From the NCBI GenBank assembly GCA_937983035.1, contig CALKAN010000088.1, positions 1-16,827 of the forward strand: DNA of 16,827 nt, given 5' to 3'. Positions within the stretch are counted from its first letter, which is position 1. The number at the start of each line of letters is the position of its first letter. Both the position numbers and the translations under genes were made by a program. The notes under the pieces are model-generated. The model was given only the letters and a program-made list of their open reading frames with translations. It searched no databases and was not told where the DNA came from. Below are positions 6,275 through 13,965 of this stretch, in pieces. This DNA comes from an uncultured Paenibacillaceae bacterium (GTDB taxonomy: Bacteria; Bacillota; Bacilli; Paenibacillales; CALAME01).

Positions 6275-7792
6275 CTAAAGCAGAGGAGAGGCCAGTCTTG
6301 AGAATGATTCGAACACGCGCTGGTAAATCGGCCGTTTCTGAAACGCTTGCAACTCGATTTCCTTAGAGTGCTTGAGGTCTTCCATATAATCTTGCACCAG
6401 CTTCTTCACGCTTGCGCTGTGATATAAAAATGCATTCACTTCGAAATTCAAATGAAAACTGCGCAAATCCATATTGGACGAACCGATGGAAGCAAGCTCG
6501 TGATCGATGATCAAAATTTTGCTGTGCATGAATCCGTCTTGGTATGCGAATATTCTTGCGCCTGCTTCAAGCAGCTCGGTAAAGTAAGAGCGGGAAGCGT
6601 AGAACACCATGCGTTTATCCGGCCTTGCCGGAACGAGCATGCGCACGTCTACTCCGCTTAGCGCAGCCACTTTCAATGCGCTTAATATGTCCTCGTCAGG
6701 AACGAAGTAAGGAGAAGCGATCCAAATCGATTTCTTCGCAGAAACGATCATCGCAAAGAACAGATGCTTGATCACTTCCCAATCTTGGTCGGGTCCGCCG
6801 GCTACCATCTGCACGCCGCCCAGCATCTCGCCTTTTGCTTTCGTTTCAGTAAGATACTTTTCAGCGTCGAAATGTTCATCCGTATTATAAAACCAGTCTC
6901 GCAGAAAGATCAGCTGCAAGCTTCTGACCGCTTCTCCATATACCCATAAATGAGTATCCCGCCAAAAGCCGAAATATAAGTTTTTTCCTAAGTATTCATC
7001 ACCGATGTTCAATCCTCCAATGAATCCGACATCGCCGTCAATGACGATAATCTTGCGGTGATTGCGGTAATTGATCCGGTTGTTAAACCAAGGAATCCGC
7101 ACTGGGAAAAAAGGATATATGCGCACGCCGGCCTGTCTCATTTCACGGATATAAGATCTCGGAAGCGTCCAACTGCCGACGCCGTCGTACAGGAAACGGA
7201 CTTCAACCCCGCTTTTTGCCTTTTCGATCAAAATATCTTTAATTTCTCGTCCCAATTCGTCATTGCGTACGATATAATATTCCATATGTATATGATGACG
7301 GGCTTGTTTCAAACACCGTTTGATTTCCGCAAATGTTTCGTCTCCGTTCGTCAAAACTTTCGTATCGGTATGGAATGAAACCGGCGTTTTGCCAATGTTT
7401 TGCGCTAATTGGAACAGTTTTTGCCAATGATTTCCGCGGCTGAGCAGCTGTTGAAAGCCTTGCTCGTCATTTTTGAAATTTAATTGAGCAAACGCTTGAT
7501 CGTCCAAGATCGCTTTTTTATGGAATTTGCGCTGTTTTCGGAACTTTTGTCCGAACAAGATGTAGAAAACGAAGCCGATCATCGGGTTGAAGGCCAGCAA
7601 GAACAGCCAAGAAATCGTGTGGGCAGGGTGGCGGTTTTCGAGGAAAATCGTAACGGCGATCACAAAAGCGACAATAGAAAAGATAAAACTGATGGCTCCA
7701 ATGAAATTCGTGAGCCAATAGTCTGTCGTGAGAAGCAGCAATATACCAGCAGAAGCCAACAAAGCAGTGACTAATAAGCGGCGAAAGGTCAT
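6275..7792 (-). CDS. cls: Cardiolipin synthase (phospholipase D superfamily)
   Basis: This 505-residue membrane enzyme condenses two phosphatidylglycerol molecules into cardiolipin and glycerol. The N-terminus has two to three transmembrane segments (about 7-22, 28-50 and 59-81), typical of bacterial Cls. Two PLDc domains follow, each with a complete HKD motif: His245-Lys247-Asp252 (NHRKIIVIDG) with FIGGLNIGDEY after it, and His423-Lys425-Asp430 (MHSKILIIDH) with IGSSNMDLRS after it. The length is normal for the Bacillus family. The ATG at 7792 has AAGGAG 7 bases before it. The gene is transcribed away from the lysophospholipase-like gene, sharing a 140-base promoter region with it, and converges on the amidase gene. 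I see no terminator of its own apart from the 6136-6186 hairpin, which could act in both directions. Confidence 0.93.
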   Translation of the reverse strand: MTFRRLLVTALLASAGILLLLTTDYWLTNFIGAISFIFSIVAFVIAVTIFLENRHPAHTISWLFLLAFNPMIGFVFYILFGQKFRKQRKFHKKAILDDQAFAQLNFKNDEQGFQQLLSRGNHWQKLFQLAQNIGKTPVSFHTDTKVLTNGDETFAEIKRCLKQARHHIHMEYYIVRNDELGREIKDILIEKAKSGVEVRFLYDGVGSWTLPRSYIREMRQAGVRIYPFFPVRIPWFNNRINYRNHRKIIVIDGDVGFIGGLNIGDEYLGKNLYFGFWRDTHLWVYGEAVRSLQLIFLRDWFYNTDEHFDAEKYLTETKAKGEMLGGVQMVAGGPDQDWEVIKHLFFAMIVSAKKSIWIASPYFVPDEDILSALKVAALSGVDVRMLVPARPDKRMVFYASRSYFTELLEAGARIFAYQDGFMHSKILIIDHELASIGSSNMDLRSFHLNFEVNAFLYHSASVKKLVQDYMEDLKHSKEIELQAFQKRPIYQRVFESFSRLASPLL

Positions 7793-7824
7793 ATTGTTTC
7801 TCCTTATCCGTTTCTATAGTCGTT

Positions 7825-7852
7825 ATCGTACAGTTGATTTCTATCATATCAA
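7825..7852 (-). promoter_or_regulatory. Candidate sigma-A promoter of the cardiolipin synthase gene
   Basis: On the minus strand, TTGATA (7852-7847) is followed by a 16-base spacer and TACGAT (7830-7825). These match the consensus at five and four of six positions. The start site would be about 25 bases before the AAGGAG and ATG of cls. A plus-strand candidate for the divergent hydrolase (TTGATT 7834-7839, TTGAAT 7857-7862, spacer 17) overlaps it. Confidence 0.4.
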
Positions 7853-7932
7853 ATATTTGAATAAAGAAAAATAGCATAAAGCGCTTTACTTCGCTTCTTG
7901 CACAGCTGGATGCGATTTTTGGAGGGGTTGTC

Positions 7933-8871
7933 ATGCTGGACAGTTATTTTGCTTATAAAGGCGAAGATGGCAAAGTTGTTGCAGCCCGGAAATGGGTGCC
8001 GGGAAAAAAAGCAGAGGTAACCCATCCTGTACGCGCCATCGTTCAAATTGTGCACGGGATGGCGGAACATATCGGCCGATATCATCATTTTGCCAAAAAG
8101 CTGGCCGAAGATGCGAGAATTTTAACCGCGGGCAATGATTTGCGCGGACATGGTCAGACGGCGGGATCGTTGGATCAGGTTGGCCGCGTCACGGAAGAAT
8201 GGGAGGTCATGCTGAAAGATGTGCAGCTTCTTGCCGCCAGATTGCGCCGTGAATATCCAAGACGGCCGCTGATCATGTTCGGTCACAGTTTTGGTTCCAT
8301 TGTCGTGCAAGCATTGTTGCCGCAAATGTCTGAACAAATTGACGGAATCATACTATCTGGCATTCCGGCTGCCAGTGAGTGGGAACGCAAACTCGGTGAA
8401 TGGATCGTCCATTTGCAGATGCCGCTCATGGGCCGAGCTGCAAAGGCGAGGTTGCTGACGAAGCTGACGTTTCTCGGACACAACCGGGGTTTTTATCCGA
8501 GAACGACATCTTATGATTGGTTGTCCCGGGATCGGAGCCAAGTGGCTGCTTATGTGCAAGATCCGTACTGCGGACAAGCATGTTCCCTTCAATTTTACCG
8601 CAATTTGTTTGTTGGATTGAATGCCGTCAGCCGCTTGCCTCATCATAAGATCCGTTATGATTTGCCCGTTCTTTTGCTTGCCGGAGATCAAGATCGTGCA
8701 GGCAAAGGAAGGACAGGAACAGAATCTGCAAAGCAAGCGTTGGAGAATGCAGGCTTAACCGATGTGACGAGCATCATCTATGAGGGGGGCCGCCATGAAA
8801 TGCTGAATGAAGTGAATCGGTTGGATGTATATGAGGACATTCTCCATTGGATCGAACGGCGGGTTCTGTAG
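7933..8871 (+). CDS. Alpha/beta hydrolase, lysophospholipase/monoacylglycerol lipase-like
   Basis: This 312-residue cytoplasmic serine hydrolase belongs to the Hydrolase_4 (PldB-like) group, which hydrolyses lysophospholipids or monoacylglycerols. The oxyanion-hole motif VHGMAEHIGRY starts at residue 40. The nucleophile elbow GHSFGS puts the catalytic Ser at 119. The expected acid is Asp254 (AGDQDRAG) and the His is 288 (GGRHEML). The family-typical FYPRTTSYDWLSRD segment and the following DPYCG are present. There is no signal peptide or membrane segment. GGAGGGG lies 5 bases before the ATG at 7933. It is divergent from cardiolipin synthase, and the pairing suggests a phospholipid-turnover theme, which is inference. 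It converges on the DUF2071 gene, with 126 bases between the two stops holding no clear terminator. Confidence 0.88.
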   Translation: MLDSYFAYKGEDGKVVAARKWVPGKKAEVTHPVRAIVQIVHGMAEHIGRYHHFAKKLAEDARILTAGNDLRGHGQTAGSLDQVGRVTEEWEVMLKDVQLLAARLRREYPRRPLIMFGHSFGSIVVQALLPQMSEQIDGIILSGIPAASEWERKLGEWIVHLQMPLMGRAAKARLLTKLTFLGHNRGFYPRTTSYDWLSRDRSQVAAYVQDPYCGQACSLQFYRNLFVGLNAVSRLPHHKIRYDLPVLLLAGDQDRAGKGRTGTESAKQALENAGLTDVTSIIYEGGRHEMLNEVNRLDVYEDILHWIERRVL

Positions 8872-8997
8872 CGCGTCGTTTTGCTTCGATGCAGCTTTGC
8901 GATCCAAACTCAGTGTGTCAGCGTGAACATGACAAGGCTCAGCGCATGCTGTTGTTCTTAGCCTAATTTCAACCTGTCTGCTATGGCAATGAGGAGG

Positions 8998-9696
8998 TTA
9001 CAACCGGGTTCGGTTCGTAAAAAAGGCGTCAACACCAGGCGAATACTGGATGCAGCAAGGCTGGAGCTCATCGCCGTTTTCCACGGAAAACGGAGCGAGC
9101 AGCGAATTCATTTCAATTTCAGCTTCAGCATGCTGCAATTGCCATGGCGGGGGCCTGACTTCGCGGGAGTAAAGCTGTTTTTGGTTGTCTGCGCTGTACA
9201 TCGTGTACCGATCTGTCAGCCAGTGAACCAATGGGCGGCTGGCTGTGCGAGACTGCGGTTTGTATGCGCCTTTGAAAACGGCAACATCGCTGCGCGAGTC
9301 TATGCGCGTGCTGCTCCAAAGGTACGCGCTTGATTTCATGTGCAGCTGAACGTCAGCACGAAAGAAAGGGATTTTATACCACATTCTTGCCAGCGTATAG
9401 GTGGACCAATGCGGCGCATCCAGCGAAAAGAAGTAAACGCCGGGCTTGCCTCGGTGTGTCACATAGGTGCGCACATTGATTTCGGCAAAAGGGGCGGCTA
9501 ACGACCACCTCTGCAGCCCCCGCGCATACATGCCGTCAACTATAAAATGAATGACGCTGATCCAAGCTTGCCGCTCATATGCATCTAATTGAAGCGGGGC
9601 AGGGATGTGCGCTTCTAATTGCTCAACAGAGACCGGCCAATGGGAAAAAAATACGTGACGCCATTTTTGCATCATGATCCAAGGTCGTTTCGACAT
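8998..9696 (-). CDS. DUF2071 family protein (YqjF-like), function unknown
   Basis: This 232-residue protein has the features and approximate length of DUF2071 (B. subtilis YqjF). The N-terminal WPVSVEQLEAHIPAPLQLDAYERQAWISVIHF segment describes binding or acceptance of a small ligand in this fold, followed by the conserved INVRTYVTHRGKPGVYFFSLDA core and the MWYKIPFF segment. It has no signal peptide or membrane helix. The biochemical role of the family is not established. The ATG at 9696 has AAAGGAA 8 bases before it, located inside the end of the upstream gene. Only 4 bases separate it from the stop of the GltB-like gene at 9701, so the two are co-transcribed and probably translationally coupled. 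The segment quoted is a recognition cue; I did not test it against a profile. Confidence 0.82.
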   Translation of the reverse strand: MSKRPWIMMQKWRHVFFSHWPVSVEQLEAHIPAPLQLDAYERQAWISVIHFIVDGMYARGLQRWSLAAPFAEINVRTYVTHRGKPGVYFFSLDAPHWSTYTLARMWYKIPFFRADVQLHMKSSAYLWSSTRIDSRSDVAVFKGAYKPQSRTASRPLVHWLTDRYTMYSADNQKQLYSREVRPPPWQLQHAEAEIEMNSLLAPFSVENGDELQPCCIQYSPGVDAFFTNRTRL

Positions 9697-9700
9697 AACA

Positions 9701-11161
9701 TTATTCCTTTCTTTGCCTGATCAAGTCCAAGGAATGAAAAAGTTTCGCCGGCTTTTTATTGTCCGTTTCCTTCGAGGGGGCCTCGTAAGCCATCGGCACT
9801 TGGGTTACAAGGCTCGTCATTTCATCCAGCGCCGCCAAGTCGGCAGCGGTGACGTCTTTGAGACGTTTATGACCGAGTGCAAGCGCAGCGATGCTCATCT
9901 CTTCTACAAACGAACGAAAGAAATTTTCTAAATGCTTGGCCGCAAGCTGTTCATCAAACTCATCCTTCATTTTTCCCGTATAAAAGATCAGATGGGTAGG
10001 CGGTTCGAAAGGCAGCGTCTTGCTCACTTGCGTGTGGGTCATGGCCCAGATCGCAGCCGTGCCGATAAAAACAGCATCGGCGCCGAGCGCCAACGCTTTC
10101 AGGCATTGTCCGGGATTGTAAAAGCCGCCGCCGATCAACAAGCTGACACTGTCTTTCTTCCCTCTTTTTTTCAAATACCGCGCCGCACGGCAGAGCGCAT
10201 AGATCGTCGGCAGTCCAAAGTCATCTTCTAAGATTGTCGGCGATCCTTTTGTGCCTGCTTGCGCGCCGTCGATTGCAATAAAATCGACTTTCGCTTGCAA
10301 AGCAATTTCAATGTCTTTCTCCAGCAAATGACCGGGAACGATTTTTACGCCGATTGGCACGCCGTCGGTCGCATTGCGGAGCTGCTGCACGATTTTCTTC
10401 AGGTCCGAACCGCGGTTCATTCCCGGCAGGCGGGAAGGCAGCACAGCTGTTTCTCCTTCCTTTAACCCCAGCACTCCCCGCGCTCTTCCTTGCATGTATT
10501 CCGGCGGAATGCGGCTGGCTGCCGCCGCTGAAGCCCCTTGCCCCAAGTGAATTTCAATCGCGTCTGCTTGCCGCCATTGTTCAGGATTTTTTCCCCATTT
10601 TCCAGCATGATATTGCATGATCAAATATTTGGCATGGTCTCGCTCTTCCTGCAAAAATCCGCCTTCGCCGGTATTGGTGGCAGTGCCTGCGGCCGCCGTG
10701 CCCATCGCCATCGCAATTTTGCTTTTTTCGCTGACGCCAACCCCGTATCCCATCGCTCCGAGCAGAATCGGAATATCGAGTTTCAGCGGTTTTTTTGCTT
10801 TTGGACCGATCGTTACCGTCGTATCGACTTGGGTGTCTTCATGTTCCGGCAGGACGGCCAGTTGTGCCGGCGAGAAAACAAGCCCGTCAAAATTCAAAAA
10901 GTTGCGCGGGCTTCCAAACGGCCGTTCAATCACCCCGCCGGTTTCGGCACGCAAACTGTTTTCGACGATATATTGCGGACTGATGCGAGTCATAGCTGTT
11001 ACCATTTCCCACAAGTTCTCCGCATAGCGGTCGCTCAATATGATGTTGGCGATATGCTTGGTCACCAATTTCAACATCGGTCGGATCAGAAGAAGGATCA
11101 ACATGAATACAAGCAAGCCGCCAACAAAAGCAGCGGCTCCATAAACCAAGAAATTGAGCAT
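9701..11161 (-). CDS. Membrane-anchored FMN-binding glutamate-synthase-like protein
   Basis: This 486-residue protein carries the FMN-binding domain of glutamate synthase (about residues 75-395) behind an N-terminal transmembrane helix (about 5-27). Visible hallmarks are ILLGAMGYG (132-140), the TNTGEGG loop (162-168), IAIDGAQAGTKGSP (295-308) and IGGGFYNPGQCLKALALGADAVFIGTA (343-369). It lacks the glutaminase domain, the structural helix domain and the Cys cluster that binds [3Fe-4S] in true GltB. It is therefore unlikely to make glutamate from glutamine alone, and the electron donor and substrate are unknown. B. subtilis YerD is the nearest relative I recall. I prefer the ATG at 11161, with AAGGT 10 bases upstream; an in-frame TTG at 11179 would add six residues. 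The gene is first in an operon with the DUF2071 gene and divergent from the ger operon. Confidence 0.88.
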   Translation of the reverse strand: MLNFLVYGAAAFVGGLLVFMLILLLIRPMLKLVTKHIANIILSDRYAENLWEMVTAMTRISPQYIVENSLRAETGGVIERPFGSPRNFLNFDGLVFSPAQLAVLPEHEDTQVDTTVTIGPKAKKPLKLDIPILLGAMGYGVGVSEKSKIAMAMGTAAAGTATNTGEGGFLQEERDHAKYLIMQYHAGKWGKNPEQWRQADAIEIHLGQGASAAAASRIPPEYMQGRARGVLGLKEGETAVLPSRLPGMNRGSDLKKIVQQLRNATDGVPIGVKIVPGHLLEKDIEIALQAKVDFIAIDGAQAGTKGSPTILEDDFGLPTIYALCRAARYLKKRGKKDSVSLLIGGGFYNPGQCLKALALGADAVFIGTAAIWAMTHTQVSKTLPFEPPTHLIFYTGKMKDEFDEQLAAKHLENFFRSFVEEMSIAALALGHKRLKDVTAADLAALDEMTSLVTQVPMAYEAPSKETDNKKPAKLFHSLDLIRQRKE

Positions 11162-11221
11162 GATCGTCACGACCTTCAATTAACACTTCAATCCTGTTCT
11201 CATTTTTTGTGTCTAATTGTA

Positions 11222-11251
11222 AAAATATGCATCGATGTAAAATTCATAAAA
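11222..11251 (+). promoter_or_regulatory. Possible forespore-type (sigma-G) promoter of the ger operon
   Basis: AAAATA (11222-11227), a 17-base spacer and CATAAAA (11245-11251) loosely resemble the sigma-G pattern (TGAATA, then CATACTA). Ger receptor operons are normally made in the forespore under sigma-G, so one is expected here. The match is weak in an A+T-rich stretch and should be treated as a suggestion only. Confidence 0.25.
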
Positions 11252-11259
11252 AATAAAAA

Positions 11260-11269
11260 GTTGCGCAAC
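11260..11269. repeat. Perfect 10-base palindrome upstream of the ger operon
   Basis: GTTGCGCAAC at 11260-11269 is a perfect palindrome in an otherwise A+T-rich region, about 45 bases before the GerA start. A second palindrome, CATCGATG, is at 11230-11237. Either could be an operator, but no matching second copy is evident in the window. Confidence 0.35.
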
Positions 11270-11312
11270 ATGAAATAGGAACACGAGGCAATAAAAAGAA
11301 GGACGGATGACG

Positions 11313-12857
11313 ATGTTTTTCGGCTGGAAAAAAAAGAACAGCAGGCACCTTGCCAAGGAAAATGACTACCCGCCAAATGAATTGCTGGATACGATTGAAG
11401 CGAATATAAAACAGCTGAATGAGTTGATGGGGACACCGATTGATTTTGTCAGCCGGTACATATCGATTGCCGGGACGGATCAAAAATGTGGTCTCGTTTT
11501 TTTGGATGATTTCTGCAATAAAGAGATTGTAAATGAACATGTCATTAAATGCATTCTTAGCAACGAGGATAAGACGATACCGTCAGGAAAGGCGCTGCTA
11601 GAATATTTGAAACTGAAAGTCATTGCAGTGACCAAGGTAGAGCATGCTAAAAATATCGACGAACTGTTTCTTTCGCTGCTCGGCGGCGATACGTTATTGT
11701 TTGTCGATGGCGTGAAAGAAGCGCTCGTATTAAACACGCCGAGCATTTCGGAAGGAAGAGCGATTCAGGAGCCGGTAACAGAGCCTTTGATCCGCGGACC
11801 TCGGGATGGTTTTACAGAAAGCATAAGAGTTAATTCCATGCTTATCAGAAACCGAGTTCACGATTATAATCTGCGCATTGAAACATACAATACAGGCCGG
11901 CGTGCGAAGAAGAAGCTGATGCTGTTTTATATAAACGGCATTATCCATCCCGAACTGCTTAAAGAAGTGAGGCGGCGGTTGGAAACGCTGGATATTGATG
12001 ATGCGCTGGAATCAGGCATCATTGAGCAGTGGATCGAAGACAGCTTTCTGTCCCCGTTTCCACAAGTGACGAGCACGGAGCGTCCGGATAAAGTAACGGC
12101 AGCGCTCTTGAACGGCCAATTTGTCATTTTGCTGGATGGCACGCCATTCGCGCTGATCGCGCCGATTACTATTACAAATACTCTCCATTCTCCAGAGGAC
12201 TATTATGAGCGATGGCTGACTGGAACGCTGCTGCGGCTGCTTCGTTATGGAGCGGCTATGTTGACTGTGTTTTTGCCGGCGGCTTACATTGCATTGGTTT
12301 CCTTCCATCCCGGGATGATTCCTTCGCATTTAGCGTTTTCGATGGCATCGACGCGCGAAGGCGTGCCGTTTCCTTCGATGCTGGAAGCGATCTTGATGGA
12401 AACGACGATGGAACTTTTGCGCGAAGCAGGGGTTCGATTGCCGAAACCGATCGGGCAGACGATCGGCATTGTCGGAGGACTTGTCATCGGGGAAGCAGCC
12501 GTAGCTGCCGGAATTGTGTCTCCGATTATGGTGATAGTCGTTGCGATTACGGCAATTTCTTCTTTTTCACTTCCGTATTATGGATTGGCGATCTCATTCC
12601 GTGTTTTAAGATTCTCTACAATGTTAGCTGCCGGCATGTTTGGCTTGTACGGGATTATACTCGTGTTTATTTTGATCTGCATCCATCTTGCAAATTTGCA
12701 AAGCTTCGGCATCCCTTATACAGCACCGATTGCTCCGACATTTTTTGGAGATTGGAAAGAAGCGGTCATCCGAGCACCGATTACGATGCTTGGCAAGCGG
12801 TACAAATATTTGCAGCCAAGAGACCGGCAGCGGCTGAGCAAGAAAAGAGGGAATTGA
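11313..12857 (+). CDS. Germinant receptor A subunit (GerA family)
   Basis: This 514-residue protein is the A subunit of a spore germinant receptor, located in the inner spore membrane. A soluble N-terminal half (about 1-270) includes the family motif EPLIRGPRDGFTE (157-169) and the following IRVNSMLIRNRV segment. The C-terminal half holds about five membrane segments, including LRYGAAMLTVFLPAAYIALV, VAAGIVSPIMVIVVAITAIS and MFGLYGIILVFILICIHLA. The membrane-proximal TREGVPFPSMLEAILMETTMELLREAGVRLPKP stretch is characteristic of the family. AAGGA at 11299-11303 is 9 bases from the ATG at 11313 but only 3 from the in-frame ATG at 11307, so I prefer 11313. The gene is followed one base later by gerB. 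The germinant it senses cannot be deduced. Confidence 0.94.
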   Translation: MFFGWKKKNSRHLAKENDYPPNELLDTIEANIKQLNELMGTPIDFVSRYISIAGTDQKCGLVFLDDFCNKEIVNEHVIKCILSNEDKTIPSGKALLEYLKLKVIAVTKVEHAKNIDELFLSLLGGDTLLFVDGVKEALVLNTPSISEGRAIQEPVTEPLIRGPRDGFTESIRVNSMLIRNRVHDYNLRIETYNTGRRAKKKLMLFYINGIIHPELLKEVRRRLETLDIDDALESGIIEQWIEDSFLSPFPQVTSTERPDKVTAALLNGQFVILLDGTPFALIAPITITNTLHSPEDYYERWLTGTLLRLLRYGAAMLTVFLPAAYIALVSFHPGMIPSHLAFSMASTREGVPFPSMLEAILMETTMELLREAGVRLPKPIGQTIGIVGGLVIGEAAVAAGIVSPIMVIVVAITAISSFSLPYYGLAISFRVLRFSTMLAAGMFGLYGIILVFILICIHLANLQSFGIPYTAPIAPTFFGDWKEAVIRAPITMLGKRYKYLQPRDRQRLSKKRGN

Positions 12858-12858
12858 C

Positions 12859-13965
12859 ATGAAATCATTTGAGCATTGGGATCAAGACATTAGTCCGAAG
12901 ATGCTGGGGTACGCAATCGTGTCGATGACAATTGCGGTTGGGATTTTGACGCTGCCGCGCATCATCACGCAAAACACGCAAGTGTTCGACGGGATAATCT
13001 CTCTCATGGCCGGCGGCGTTATTGCGCTTTTTTTTACTTATATTTCGGCAAAACTGGCTTCCAGATTTCCTAAGCAAACCTTCTGCGCCTATGCAGAAAA
13101 GATCGCGTCTAAGTACATTGCCATTGTTCTCACTGTTGTATTTGCATTGTTCTTTATGTTAGTTACAGCATTTGAAGTGCGGATGCTGGCCAACATTGCA
13201 GCCAAATATTTGTTTGACGAGACGCCTGAGGAAGTGATTTCATTAACTTTTTTTCTGGTCGTCATTTATGCGGTTTCCGGAAAACATGTGGCGATTTTAC
13301 GTTTGAATTTAATGTTTTTGCCGATTTTTTTCGCCGTGTTGTTTTCTTTGCTCATTTTAAATATCCAGTATTTGGACCTTAATCATTTCACTCCTTTTTT
13401 TACATCGAGTTGGCGTGAACTTTTGCGCGGAACATTTTATGCTGCTGCCAACATGATCGGATTATCCATCATCCTGTTTTATGTTTCGTTTATGAGAACT
13501 CCGAAGAAAGCTCCGAAAGCGGCTTTGATTGGCGCTTTGATCACGATTTGTGTGAATATGATCATTTTTTTCTTTGTTGTAGGCCAATTGGGCCCGGTCG
13601 TCACCAGAAACGTTTTGTATCCGACAATTGAAATGGCTAAGGAAACCAAAGTGCCTGGAGAATTTTTTGCCCGGTTTGACGCGGTATTTTTTACGGCGTG
13701 GATCATGGCCATTTTTAATACGACAACGATGAGCCTCCATGTTTCCACGCTCGCGATCGATTCTTTGTTTAAAAAGATGCAAAAGTTCCGAACGATCCTC
13801 ATTTTAGCGCCGATCATTTTTTATGTATCGATGCTGCCGATTGATATTATCCAAATTGGGCTGATTACGGAGTGGCTGATGGGAATTGGAGCGCTTATGG
13901 GCATGGGAGTGCCTGCATTATTGTATGTTGCTGCGATTTTAAGGAAGGTGAAAGGCAATGCATAA
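12859..13965 (+). CDS. Germinant receptor B subunit (GerB family permease-like)
   Basis: This 368-residue integral membrane protein of the spore germination permease family (APC superfamily) forms the B subunit of the receptor and is thought to bind the germinant. About ten membrane segments are visible. The first contains the family motif GYAIVSMTIAVGILTLPR. The conserved region with DAVFFTAWIMAIFNTTT follows in the C-terminal third, in place of the more usual E/D...F..W segment. The length is normal. Its ATG at 12859 lies one base after the gerA stop, and AGAGGGAA precedes it. It overlaps the gerC start by 8 bases, so the three genes are tightly coupled. Confidence 0.94.
   Translation: MKSFEHWDQDISPKMLGYAIVSMTIAVGILTLPRIITQNTQVFDGIISLMAGGVIALFFTYISAKLASRFPKQTFCAYAEKIASKYIAIVLTVVFALFFMLVTAFEVRMLANIAAKYLFDETPEEVISLTFFLVVIYAVSGKHVAILRLNLMFLPIFFAVLFSLLILNIQYLDLNHFTPFFTSSWRELLRGTFYAAANMIGLSIILFYVSFMRTPKKAPKAALIGALITICVNMIIFFFVVGQLGPVVTRNVLYPTIEMAKETKVPGEFFARFDAVFFTAWIMAIFNTTTMSLHVSTLAIDSLFKKMQKFRTILILAPIIFYVSMLPIDIIQIGLITEWLMGIGALMGMGVPALLYVAAILRKVKGNA

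Noticed and set aside
6133..6366. 77-codon plus frame right after the amidase stop
   Set aside because: It starts inside the amidase terminator hairpin, has no ribosome binding site and overlaps the 3' end of cls on the other strand.
10538..11278. 246-codon plus-strand open frame
   Set aside because: It is antisense to the GltB-like gene, rich in Arg, Cys, Phe and His, and has no ribosome binding site. It is a shadow of a G+C-biased gene.
12212..12862. 216-codon plus-strand open frame in another frame inside gerA
   Set aside because: GerA family motifs and membrane segments continue through the whole region in the main frame. The alternative product is Cys/Arg/Ser-rich and featureless.
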